Assembly: GCF_002575655.3 (NCBI RefSeq)
Contig: NC_053039.3
Coordinates: forward strand, 376,193,633-376,257,632
Source of the DNA: Aegilops tauschii subsp. strangulata
Taxonomy: Eukaryota; Streptophyta; Magnoliopsida; Poales; Poaceae
Reading direction: 5' to 3'
DNA: 64,000 bases
The notes under the pieces: generated by a model
What the model was told of the DNA's origin: nothing
Seen by the model: only the letters and a program-made list of their open reading frames with translations
Databases searched by the model: none
Program-made: the position numbers and the translations under genes
Part shown: one piece after another, positions 1-11,285 of the stretch
Layout of the letters: every line of letters begins with the position of its first letter
Position numbering within the stretch: the stretch's first letter is position 1

Positions 1-79
1 TTTCATTCAAATCATGCAAATTAGAGTCCAAAACAAGAGGAAAAGCGTTAGGAAAAGTAGATACGTTGGAGACGTATCA
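1..79 (-). repeat. Element D 3' LTR, end fragment
   Basis: Bases 1-79 end in GGAGACGTATCA and align with the end of the D 5' LTR at 58594-58672. On the minus strand this is the start (TGATACG...) of the 3' LTR. A purine-rich tract (minus strand AAGTTTGGGGGAGT) lies directly beside it at 80-94, as expected of the polypurine tract that primes plus-strand synthesis. The rest of the LTR lies outside the window. Confidence 0.85.
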
Positions 80-340
80 ACTCCCCCAAACTTAAACCTT
101 TGCTTGTCCTCAAACAATTCAGTTGATAAACTAAAAGTGAAAAAAAACTTTTACGAACTCTTTTGCTCTTGTTTGCATAAATAAGCTTAAACAACACCCA
201 GGTTTTCAGCCAACATTATAACTAACCATGCTGACAATAACTCTTAAAATTTATATTAACTCATATCAATGATATAATCAGCTAGCGAGCAATAATAAGA
301 TATCTCAAATAACAACACGTTATCAAGACAACCATGATAT
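80..340 (-). other. Element D 3' untranslated region, left part
   Basis: AT-rich non-coding sequence between the D polypurine tract and the insertion site of element 1. It resumes at 8714 after element 1. No ORF of note is seen. Confidence 0.7.
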
Positions 341-2064
341 TGTTGGGGAACGCAGTATTTCAAAATTTTTACCTACGATCACGCAAGATCTATCTATGTG
401 ATGCATAGCAACGAGTGGGAGAGTGTGTCCACGTACCCTCATAGACCGAAAGTGGAAGCGTTTAGTAACGCGACTGATGTAGTCGAACGTCTTTGCTATC
501 CAACCGATCAAGTACCGAATGCACGACACCTCCGCGATCTGCACACGTTCAGCTCGGTGACGTCCCTCGAACTTCTAGATCTAGCTGAGGTCGAGGGAGA
601 GTTTCATCAGCACGACGGCGTGTTGACGGTGAAGATGAAGTTACTGACGCAGGGCTTCGCCTAAGCTCAACAATGATATGACTGAGGTGGAAATATGTGG
701 AGGGGGGCACCGCACACGGTTAAGATCAACTTTGATGTGTTCTAGGGTGCTCCCTCCCCACGTATATAAAGGAGGGAGGGGGAGGCCGGCCGACCCTCAT
801 AGGCGCGCCAAGGGGGGAGGAATCCTCCTCCTAGTCGGAGTAGGACTCCCCCGTTTCCTAGTCCTACTAGGAGAAGAAGGAAGGAGGGGGAAAGAGAAGG
901 AAGGAGGGGGCGCCGCCCCTCCCCCTAGTCCAATTCGGACTAGGCGCATGGGGGGCGCGCGGCCAGCCCTTGGCAGCCCCTCTCTCTCTCCCTCTAGGCC
1001 CAATAATGCCCATTACTTCTCTGGTGGTTCCGATAACCCTTCCGGCACTCCGATATTTATCCGGTGACCCCCGGAACTCATCCGGTGTCCGAATAACATC
1101 GTCCAATATATCATTATTTATGTATCGACCATTTCGAGACTCCTCGTCAGGTCCGTGATCACATCCGGGACTCCAAACTACCTTCGGTACGTCAAAACAC
1201 ATAAACTCATAATACCGACCATCATCGAACGTTAAGCGTGCAGACCCTACGGGTTCGAGAACTATGTAAACATGACCGAGACTCATCTCCGATCAATAAC
1301 CAATATTGGAACCTGGATGCTCATATTGGTTCCTACATATTCTACGAAGATCTTTATCGGTTAAACCGCATAACAACATACGTTGTTCCCTTTGTCATCG
1401 GTATGTTACTTGCCCGAGATTCGATCGTCGGTATCTCAATACCTAGTTCAATCTCGTTACCGGCAAGTCTCTTTACTCGTTCCGTAATGCATCATCCCGC
1501 AACTAACACATTAGTTACATTGCTTGCAAGGTTTATAGTGATGTGCATTACCGAGAGGGCCCAGAGATACCTCTCCGACAATCGGAGAGACAAATCCTAT
1601 CTCGATCTATGCCAACTCAACAAACCCCATCGGCCTGTAGAGCATCTTTATAATCACCCAGTTACGTTGTGATGCTTGATAGCACACTAAGTGTTCCTCC
1701 GGTATTCGGGAGTTGCATAATCGCATAATCATAGGAACATGTATAAGTTATGAAGAAAGCAATAGCAATAAACTCAACGATCATAGTGCTAAGCTAACAG
1801 ACGGGTCAAGTCAATCACATCACTCTGATGATGTGATCCCGTTCATCAAATGACAACTCATGTCTATGGCTAGGAAACTTAACCATCTTTTATTAACGAG
1901 CTAGTGAAGTAGAGGCATACTAGTGACACTCTGTTTGTCTATGTATTCACACATGTACTAAGTTTCCGGTTAGTACAATTCTAGCATGAATAATAAACAT
2001 TTATCATGATATAAGGAAAAATAAATAACAACTTTATTATTGCCTCTAGGGCATATTTCCTTCA
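341..2064 (-). repeat. Element 1 3' LTR
   Basis: 1724 bp, starting TGTTGGGG and ending CCTTCA on the plus strand, so TG...CA. It is followed on the right by the polypurine tract of the element (2065-2082; minus strand CAAGTGGGAGAC). It keeps a TATA-like stretch (minus strand TTTATATACG, plus positions 761-770) inside a GC-rich segment of about 320 bp that the 5' LTR has lost. Confidence 0.92.
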
Positions 2065-2097
2065 GTCTCCCACTTGCACTAGAGTCAATAATCTAGA

Positions 2098-5000
2098 TTA
2101 CATTGTAATGGTTCTAACACCCATGGAGTCTTGGTGCTGATCATGTTTTGCTCGTGAGAGAGGTTTAGCCAACGGGTCTGCAACATTCAGATCCGTATGT
2201 ATTTTCCAAATCTCTATGTCTCCCTCCTTGACTTGATCGCGGATGGAATTGAAGCGTCTCTTGATGTGCTTGGTTCTCTTGTGAAATCTGGATTCCTTTA
2301 CCAAGGCAATTGCACCAATATTGTCACAAAAGATTTTCATTGGACCCGATGCACTAGGTATGACACCTAGATCGGATATGAACTCCTTCATCCAGACTCC
2401 TTCATTTGCTGCTTCCGAAGCAGCTATGTACTCCGCTTCACACGTAGATCCCGCCACGACGCTCTGCTTGGAACTACACCAACTGCCAGCTCCTCCATTC
2501 AATAAAAATATGTATCCGGTTTGTGACTTAGAGTCATCCGGATCAGTGTCAAAGCTTGCATAGACATAACCGTTTACGATGAGCTCTTTGTCACCTCCAT
2601 AAATGAGAAACATATCCTTAGTCCTTTTTCAGGTATTTGAGGATGTTCTTGACCACTGTCCAGTGATCCACTCCTGGATTACTTTGGTACCTCCCTGCTA
2701 AACTAATAGCAAGGCACACATCAGGTCTGGTACACATCATTGGATACATGATAGAACCTATGGCTGAAGCATAGGGAATGACTTTCATTTTTTCTCTATC
2801 TTCTGCAGTGGTCGGGCATTGAGTCTGACTCAACTTCACACCTTGTAACACAGGCAAGAACCCTTTCTTTGCTTGATCCATTTTGAACTTCTTCAAAACT
2901 TTATCAAGGTATGTGCTTTATGAAAGTCCAATTAAGCGTCTTGATCTATCTCTATAGATCTTGATGCCTAATATATAAGCAGCTTCACCGAGGTCTTTAA
3001 TTGAAAAATTCTTATTCAAATATCCTTTTATGCTATTCAGAAATTCAGTATCATTTCCGATCAACAATATGTCATCCACATATAATATCAGAAATGCTAC
3101 AGAGCTCCCACTCACTTTCTTGTAAATATAGGCTTGTCCAAAAGTCTGTATAAAACCATATGCTTTGATCACACTATCAAAGCGTATAGTCCAACTCCGA
3201 GAGGCTTGCACCAGTCCATAAATGGATCACTGGAGCTTGCACACTTTGTTAGCACCTTTTGGATCGACAAAACCTTCTGGTTGCATCATATACAACTCTT
3301 CTTTAAGATATCCATTAAGGAATGCAGTTTTGACATCCATTTGCCAAATTTCATAGTCATAAAATGCGGCAATTGCTAACATGATTCGGACAGACTTAAG
3401 CATCGCTACGGGTGAGAAGGTCTCATCGTAGTCAACTCCTTGAACTTTTCGAAAACCTTTCGCAACAAGTCGAGCTTTGTAGACATTAATATTACCGTCA
3501 GCGTCAGTCTTCTTCTTGAAGATCCATTTATTCTCTATGGCTTGCCGATCATCGGGCAAGTCATCCAAAGTCCACACTTTGTTCTCATACATGGATCCCA
3601 TCTCAAATTTCATGGCCTCAAGCCATTTTGCGGAATCTGGGCTCATCATCGCTTCCTCATAGTTCGTAGGTTCGTCATGGTCAGGTAACATGACCTCCAG
3701 AACGGGATTACCGTACCACTCTGGTGCGGTTCTTACTCTAGTTGACCTACGAGGTTCGGTAGTAACTTGATCAGAAGTTTCATGATCATCATCATTAGCT
3801 TCCTCACTTACTGGTGTAGGAATCACTGGAACTGATTTCTGTGATGAACTACTTTCCAATAAGGGAGCAGGTACAGTTACCTCATCAAGTTCTACTTTCC
3901 TCCCACTCACTTTTTTCGAGAGAAACTCCTTCTCTAGAAAGGATTCATTCTTAGCAACGAATATCTTGCCTTCAGATCTGTGATAGAAGGTGTACCCAAC
4001 AGTCTCTTTTGGGTATCCTATGAAGACACATTTCTCCGATGTGGGTTCGAGCTTATCAGGTTGAAGTTTTTTCACATAAGCATCGCAGCCCCAAACTTTA
4101 AGAAATGACAACTTGGGTTTCTTGCAAAACCACAGTTCATATGGTGTCGTCTGAACGGATTTAGATGGTGCCCTATTTAACGTGAATGCAGCCGTCTCTA
4201 AAGCGTAACCCCAAAATGATAGCGGTAAATCAGTAAGAGACATCATAGAACGCACCATATCTAATAAAGTACGATTACGATGTTCCGACACACCATTACA
4301 CTGTGGTGTTCCGGGTGGCGTGAGTTGCGAAACTATTCCGCATTGTTTCAAATGAAGACCAAACTCGTAACTCAAATATTCTCCTCCATGATCAGATCGT
4401 AGAAACTTTATTTTCTTGTTACGATGATTTTCCACTTCACTCCGAAATTCTTTGAACTTTTCAAATGTTTCAGACTTATGTTTCATCAAGTAGATATGCC
4501 CATATCTGCTCAAATCATCTGTGAAGGTTAGAAAATAACGAGTCCCGCCGCGAGCATCAACACTCATCAGACCACATACATCAGTATGTATTATTTCCAA
4601 CAAGTGTGTTGCTCGCTCCATTGTTCTGGAGAACGGAGTCTTAGTCATCTTGCCCATGAGGCATGGTTTGCAAGCATCAAGTGATTCATAATAAAGTGAT
4701 TCCAAAAGCCCATCAGCATGGAGTTTCTTCATGCGCTTTGCACCAATATGACCTAAACGGCAGTGCCACAAATAAGTTGCACCATCATTATTAAACTTAT
4801 ATCTTTTGGCTTCAATACTATGAATAGGTGTATCACTACTATCAAGATTTAGTAAAAATAGACCACTCATCAAGGGTGCATGACCATAAAAGATATTACT
4901 CATATAAATAGAACAACCATTATTCTCTGATTTAAATGAATAACCGTCTCGCATCAAACAAGATCTAGATATAATGTTCATGCTTAACGCTGGCACCAAA

Positions 5001-6078
5001 TAACAATTATTCAGGTCTAAAACTAATCTCGAAGGTAGATGTAGAGGTAGCGTGCCGACGGCGATCACATTGACTTTGGAACCATTTCCCACACGCATCG
5101 TCACCTCGTCCTTAGCCAATCTTCGGTTAATCCGTAGCCCCTGTTTCGAGTTGCAAATATTAGCAACAGAACTAGTATCAAATACCCAGGCGCTACTGCG
5201 AGCATTAGTAAGGTACACATCAATATCATGTATATCAAATATACCTTTAACTTTGCCATCCTTCTTCTCTGCCAAATACTTGGGGCAGTTCCGCTTCCCG
5301 TGACCAGTCCCTTTGCAGTAGAAGCACTCAGTTTCACGCTTAGGTCCAGACTTGGGCTTCTTCACTTGAGCAGCAACTTGTTTGCCGTTCTTCTTGAAGT
5401 TCCCCTTCTTCCCTTTACCCTTTTTCTTGAAACTAGTGGTCTTGTTGACCATCAACACTTGATGCTCCTTCTTGATTTCTACCTCCGCAGCCTTTAGCAT
5501 CCCGAAGAGCTCGGGAATCGTCTTATCCATCCCTTGCATATTATAGTTCATCACAAAGCTCTTGTAGCTTGGTTGAAGTGATTGAAGAACTCTATCAATG
5601 ACACTTTAACTGGAAGATTAACTCCCAGCTGAGTCAAGTGATTGTGGTACCCAGACATTCTGAGTATATGCCCACTGACAGAACTATTCTCCTCCATTTT
5701 GCAGCTATAGAACTTATTGGAGACTTCATATCTCTCAATCCGAGCATTTTCTTGAAATATTAACTTCAACTCCTGGAACATCTCATATGCTCCATGACGT
5801 TCAAAACGTCGTTGAAGTCCCGGTTCTAAGCCATAAAGCATGGCACACTGAACTATCGAGTAGTCATCAGCTTCGCTCTACCAGACGTTCATAACATTTG
5901 GTGTTGCTCCTGCAGCGGGTTTGGCACCTAGCGGTGCTTCTAGGACGTAATTCTTATCTGCAGCAATGAGGATAATCCTCAAGTTACCGACCCAGTCCGT
6001 GTAATTGCTACCATCATCTTTCAACTTAGCTTTATCTAGGAACGCATTAAAATTCAATAGAACAACAGCACGGGCCAT
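2098..6078 (-). pseudogene. gag-pol: Element 1 gag-pol polyprotein, degenerate
   Basis: Read from 6078 downwards. Gag starts MARAVVLLNFNAF and is stopped by TAG at 5878-5880; it resumes at about 5841 and shifts frame near 5590. The long segment 5554-3227 carries a CCHC zinc knuckle (CFYCKGTGHGKRNC), a retroviral-type protease (FDTSS), the pre-integrase HCRLGH motif, the integrase core (HTDVCG, SDHGGEY) and the start of RT. TGA at 3227-3229 and TAA at 2918-2920 break RT; YVDDILL is at about 3085-3065. A further frameshift lies near 2618. RNase H is in 2613-2098 (SFDTD, CEAEY, FCDN). The protein is homologous along its length to element 2. With three stops and at least two frameshifts it is inactive. 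Confidence 0.93.
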
Positions 6079-7311
6079 TTATCTACAACAACATAGACAT
6101 GCAAAATACTATCACGTACTAAGTTCATGATAAATTAAAGTTCAATTAATCATATTACTTAAGAACTCCCACTTAGATAGACATCCCTCTAATCATCTAA
6201 GTGATCACGTGATCCATATCAACTAAACCATGTCAGATCATCACGTGAGATGGAGTAGTTTTCAATGGTGAACATCACAATGTTGATCATATCTACTATA
6301 TGATTCACGCTCGACCTTTCGGTCTCAGTGTTCCGAGGCCATATCTGCATATGCTAGGGTCGTCAAGTTTAACCTGAGTATTCTGCATGTGCAAAACTGG
6401 CTTGCACCCGTTGTATGTGAACGTAGAGCTTATCACACCCGATCATCACGTGGTATCTCGGCACGACGAACTGTAGCAACGGTGCATACTCAGGGAGAAC
6501 ACTTGTACCTTGAAACTTAGTGAGAGATCATCTTATGATGCTACCACCGTACTAAGCAAAATAAGATGCATAAAGGATAAACATCACATGCAATCAATAT
6601 AAGTGATATGATATGGCCATCATCATCTTGTGCCTTTGATCTCCATCTCCAACGCACCGTCATGATCACCATCGTCACCGGCTTGACACCTTGATCTCCA
6701 TCGAAGCATCGTTGTCATCTCGCCAACTATTGCTATCACGACTATCGTTACCGCTTAGTGATAAAGTAAAGCAATTTACATGGCGATTGCATTGCATACA
6801 ATAAAGCGACAACCATATGGCTCCTGCCAGTTGCCGATAACTCTGTTACAAAACATGATCATCTCATACAACAATTTATATAATCACGTCTTGACCATAT
6901 CACATCACAACATGCCTTGCAAAAACAAGTTAGACGTCCTCTACTTTGTTGTTGCAAGTTTTACGTGGCTGCTATGGGCTTAGCAAGAACCGTTCTTACC
7001 TACTCATCAAAACCACAATGATTTTTCGTCAAGTTTGCTGTTTTAACCTTCAACAAGGACCGGGCGTAGTCACACTCTATTCAACTAAAGTTGGAGAAAA
7101 AGACACCCACTAGCCACCTGTGTCCGAAGCACGTCGGTAGAACCAGTCTCGCGTAAGCGTACGCGTAATGTCGGTCTAAGCCGCTTCATCCAACAATTCC
7201 GCCGAATCAAAGTATGACATGCTGGTAAGCAGTATGACTATTATCGCCCACAACTCTTTGTGTTCTACTCGTGCATATAACATCTACGCATAGACCTGGC
7301 TCGGATGAAAC
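6079..7311 (-). other. Element 1 untranslated leader with primer-binding site
   Basis: About 1.2 kb of non-coding leader between the 5' LTR and gag. Next to the LTR, at about 7290-7311, the minus strand reads GTTTCATCCGAGCCAGG, a decayed version of the initiator-Met primer-binding site usual in Copia elements. I see no coding sequence. Confidence 0.75.
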
Positions 7312-8713
7312 TGTTGGGGAACGCAGTATTTCAAAAAATTTACCTACGATCACGCAAGATCTATCTATGTGATGCATAGCAACGAGCGGGAGTGTGTGTC
7401 CACGTACCCTCGTAGACCAAAAGCAGAAGCGTTTAGTAACGCGGTTGATGTAGTCGAACGTCTTCGCGATCCAACCGATCAAGTATCAAACGCACGGCAC
7501 CTCCGCGATCTGCACACGTTCAGCTCGGTGACGTCCCTCGAACTTCTAGATCCAGCTGAGGTCGCGGGAGAGTTTCATCAGCACGACGGTGTGTTGACGG
7601 TGATGATGAAGTTACCGATGTAGGGCTTCGCGTAAGCTCTACAACGATATCACCGAGGTGGAAATATGTGGAGGGGGCACCGCACATCTCGTCATGTCCG
7701 TGATCATATCCGGGACAACTCATCTGGTGTCCGAATAACATCGTCCAATATATCCTTCTTTATGTATCGACCAACTCAAGACTCCTCGTCATGTCCGTGA
7801 TCATATCCGGGACTCCGAACTACCTTCGGTACATCAAAACACATAAACACATAATACCGATCATCATCGAACGTTAAGCGTGCGGACCCTACGGGTTCGA
7901 GAACTATGTAAACATGACCGAGACTCATCTCCGGTCAATAACCAATAGCGGAACCTGGATGCTCATATTGGTTCCTACATATTCTACGAAGATCTTTATC
8001 GGTCAAGCCGCATAACAACATACGTTGTTTCCTTTGTCATCGGTATGTTACTTGCCCGAGGTTCGATCGTCGGTATCTCAATACCTAGTTCAATCTCGTT
8101 ACCGGCAAGTCTCTTTACTCGTTCCGTAATGCATCATCCCGTAACTAACACATTAGTTACATTGTTTGCAAGGCTTATAGTGATGTGCATTACCGAGAGG
8201 GCCCAGATATACCTCTTCGACAATCGGAGTGACAAATCCTATCTCGATCTATGCCAACTCAATAAACACCATCGGAGACACCTGTAGAGCATCTTTATAA
8301 TCACCCAGTTACGTTGTGATGTTTGATAGCACACTAAGTGTTCCTCCGGTATTCGGGAGTTGCATAATCTTATAGTCATAGGAACATGTATAAGTTATGA
8401 AGAAAGCAATAGCAATAAACTAAACGATCATAGTGCTAAGCTAACAGATGGGTCAAGTCAATCACATCATTCTCTAACGATGTGATCCTGTTCATCAAAT
8501 GACAACTCATGTCTATGGCTAGGAAACTTAACCATCTTTGATTAACGAGCTAGTCAAGTAGAGGCATACTAGTGACACTCTGTTTGTCTATGTATTCACA
8601 CATGTACTAAGTTTCCGGTTAATACAATTCTAGCATGAATAATAAACATTTATCATGATATAAGGAAATATAAATAACAACTTTATTATTGCCTCTAGGG
8701 CATATTTCCTTCA
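7312..8713 (-). repeat. Element 1 5' LTR, with internal deletion
   Basis: 1402 bp, TG...CA. It matches the 3' LTR except that about 320 bp is missing after the GGGGGCACCGCACA block (near 7686). The missing part holds the TATA-like region, so this copy lacks its core promoter. The gap is filled by a 28-bp copy of sequence lying 97 bp away (7689-7716 equals 7786-7813). Confidence 0.92.
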
Positions 8714-8781
8714 GACATAATATGACAATAATGGTATCTCGCTAGCCCTTTCTAAGACCGCAAAATATAAATGCAGAGCGC
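8714..8781 (-). other. Element D internal fragment between elements 1 and C
   Basis: 68 bp of D sequence trapped between the right end of element 1 and the left end of C. It continues D from 340 and is continued after 49320. Confidence 0.7.
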
Positions 8782-10376
8782 TGATACATCTCCAACGTAT
8801 CAATAAGTTTTTATTGTTCCATGCTGTTATATTATCAATCTTGGATGTTTTATAATCATTTTATAGTCATTCTATATCATTTTTGGTACTAACCTATTGA
8901 CATAGTGCCAAGTGCCAGTTGCTGTTTTTTCCATGTTTTTTACATCACAGAAAATCAATATCAGATGGAGTCCAAATGCCACGAAACCCCATGATGATTC
9001 TTTATGGGCCAGAAGGAACACAACGTGCCCTGGCTGTGCCTGGGGGGTGCCCCAAGGGGGGCACAACCCACCAGGGCGTGCCAGGAGGCCCAGGCGCGCC
9101 CTGGTGTGTTGTGCGCACCTCGGGTGCCCCCCGGACCGCCTCTTTGGTCTATAAATACCCCAATATTCCATAAACCCAAAAGGCATCGACGAAATATTCA
9201 TCCAGTTGCCGTAGAGTCCGGAACCACCAGATCCAATCTAGACACCATCTCGGATGGGGTTCACCACCTCCATTGGTGCCTCTCCGATGATGCGTGAGTA
9301 GTTCTTTGTAGACCTTCAGGTCCGTAGTTATTATCTAGATGGCTTCCCCTCTCTCGCTGAATTCTCAATGCAATGGTCTCTTGGAGATCCATATGATGTA
9401 ACTCTTTTGCCTTGTGTTTGTTGGGATCTGATGAACTTCGAGTTTATGATCAGTTATATCTTTTTATCCATGAAAGTTATTTGAGTTTCTTTGATCTCTT
9501 ATATGCATGATTGCTTATAGCCTCGTATTTCTTCTTTGATATTTGGGTTTTGTTTGGCCAGCTTGATCTATTGATCTTGCAATGGGAAGAGGTGCTTTGT
9601 AGTGGGTTTGATCTTAGGGTGCTTGATCCCAGTGACAGAAAGGGAAACGACACGTATGTATCGTTGCTACTATGGATAAATCGATGGGGTCTATCTCTAC
9701 ATAGATAGATCTTGTCTACATCATGTCATCGTTCTTATTGCATTACTCTATTTTTTCATGAACTTAATACACTAGATGCATGCTGGATAGCGGTCGATGT
9801 GTGGAGTAATAGTAGTAGATGCAGGCAGGAGTCGGTCTACTAATCTTGGACGTGATGCCTATATAATGATCATTGCCTGGATATCGTCATAATTATTTGA
9901 AGTTCTATAAGTTGCCCAGCAGTAATTTGGTTACCCACCGTTTGCTATTTTTCTCGAGAGAAGCCACTAGTAAAACCTACGGCCCCCGGGTCTTCTTTCT
10001 CATAAATTTGCCTTTGCGATCTACTTTTCTCTTCCATTTATTTTTAAAGCTATTAAACCAAAAATACAAAAACACCTTGCTGCATTTTATTTATATTTAT
10101 TTTATATGGCGTTCGATCTATCAATCTACTACAATTTATCTCATGTCTGTTTGCCTATCTTGAGGCGCCGTACCCCGGAAGGGATTGACAACCCCTTTAA
10201 CACGTCGGGTTGCGAGGATTTGTTATCCGTGTGCAGGGGCTGTTTATGTTGTGTTGCTTGGTTCTCCTACTGGTTCGATAACCTTGGTTTCATATCTGAG
10301 GGAAATACCTACCGCCGCTGTGCTGCATCATCCCTTTCTCTTTGGGGAAATACCGACGTAGCTTCAAGCGACATCA
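8782..10376 (+). repeat. Element C 5' LTR
   Basis: 1595 bp, from TGATACATCTCC to AAGCGACATCA. It is collinear with the 3' LTR at 47750-49320, with scattered substitutions. Confidence 0.92.
9150..9157 (+). promoter_or_regulatory. TATA box of element C 5' LTR
   Basis: TATAAATA after a GC-rich segment, conserved at 48095-48102 in the 3' LTR. This is the expected core promoter of the element. Confidence 0.65.
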
Positions 10377-10387
10377 AAAGGAATTTC

Positions 10388-10405
10388 TGGCGCCGTTGCC
10401 GGGGA
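10388..10405 (+). other. Element C primer-binding site
   Basis: TGGCGCCGTTGCCGGGGA lies 11 bases after the 5' LTR. The same sequence, on the minus strand, follows the 5' LTR of D. It is the type usually assigned to tRNA-Asp in plant Gypsy elements. Confidence 0.8.
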
Positions 10406-10580
10406 GGATCTTCAACATATACCAGGTTCCTAATCACAAATCTAATCTCCTTGCAATTTACATTATTTGCCATTTGCCTCTCATTTTCCTCTCCCCCCAC
10501 TTCACAAAAATTTGCCTTTTTATTCGCCTCTCTTTTTCCATTCGCCGTTTTCTTGTCAGATCTATCCTTTGCTTGCAATC

Positions 10581-11285
10581 ATGAGTGATTTCGGTATGGC
10601 ACCAGCAGATGATGGCCTAAGTCCTAAAATTGGACGTACGGGCAATCTGGATGTTAAAACTTTTATCTTGGGGCAAGGGAACGTTATGAGAAAAGAACAT
10701 ATCCAAGAATTTTTCAACTGTGTTGGAATTCTAAGTCTTGATGATGCTCATATACTTAAAACTACTAGATCTTATGCGGATGCTATTTCAACACTAGTTC
10801 TAAAGCTTGAAAGTAAATTTATTCATACTCATCCTACTTTGCAAAGATTGTTTTTCGAGCTTCCTGAAGTAAAGAATCCTAGAGCCAAAAAGTTGGCCTC
10901 TCTCATAATTATGAATGAGTTTGACTACATAATACGGGAAGCTAGGGAATTCTTTGATTTTTATGGTATGAATCGTGAAAAGCCCGTGATAGATGAAATT
11001 CTTTATAATAGTGACTATGCACTAGGGCATTTGCTTGGGGATAATAAAATCTTTGATGAGAATCTTAAAAAGGAAGTCCCTATTCTAGATATAATCCAAC
11101 AAGTTTTCAATAGTGTTAATCAACACTACTCTTGGATTGTTGCGGGAAATCAAAGGGGTTATGATGAAAACCAACTAAGGAATGCTAAAGTTTCCATGGA
11201 TAATAAGTTTTATGTTGCGTTTACAAAACCCCATGATGAAAACTCCTCTAAGAAAATTAAGAAGAAGAAGGATGACAAAACTTAG
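10581..11285 (+). CDS. Element C single ORF, unknown function
   Basis: An intact 234-residue ORF starting MSDFGMAPADDGLSPKIG and ending in a lysine-rich tail (KKIKKKKDDKT). The start at 10581 is chosen because an ATG lies here after the AT-rich leader, while the longer open frame upstream runs through the primer-binding region. I see no zinc knuckle, protease, RT or integrase motif and no membrane segment. The middle is predicted to be mostly helical (charged residues with regular Leu/Ile). It sits where gag would sit, so a gag-like or packaging role is possible, but I do not recognise it. It is the only ORF in this window belonging to C and one of the few without a stop or frameshift. Confidence 0.6.
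   Translation: MSDFGMAPADDGLSPKIGRTGNLDVKTFILGQGNVMRKEHIQEFFNCVGILSLDDAHILKTTRSYADAISTLVLKLESKFIHTHPTLQRLFFELPEVKNPRAKKLASLIIMNEFDYIIREAREFFDFYGMNREKPVIDEILYNSDYALGHLLGDNKIFDENLKKEVPILDIIQQVFNSVNQHYSWIVAGNQRGYDENQLRNAKVSMDNKFYVAFTKPHDENSSKKIKKKKDDKT

Larger units (their letters stand above)
341..8713 (-). mobile_element. Element 1: Angela/WIS/BARE1-clade Copia retrotransposon
   Basis: A complete but decayed Copia element on the minus strand: 5' LTR 7312-8713, leader 6079-7311, gag-pol 2098-6078, 3' LTR 341-2064. The LTRs run from TGAAGGAAATATGCCC to CCCCAACA on the minus strand. The flanking five bases are GATAT (336-340) and GACAT (8714-8718), a target-site duplication with one transition. 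The domain order gag-PR-INT-RT-RNaseH identifies Copia. Element 3 at 62905 belongs to the same family by its LTR. It is inserted in the 3' untranslated part of element D. Confidence 0.92.

Noticed and set aside
678..1286. Overlapping ORFs on both strands in 678-1286
   Set aside because: They lie in the GC-rich part of the element 1 LTR, absent from its 5' LTR, with low-complexity products.
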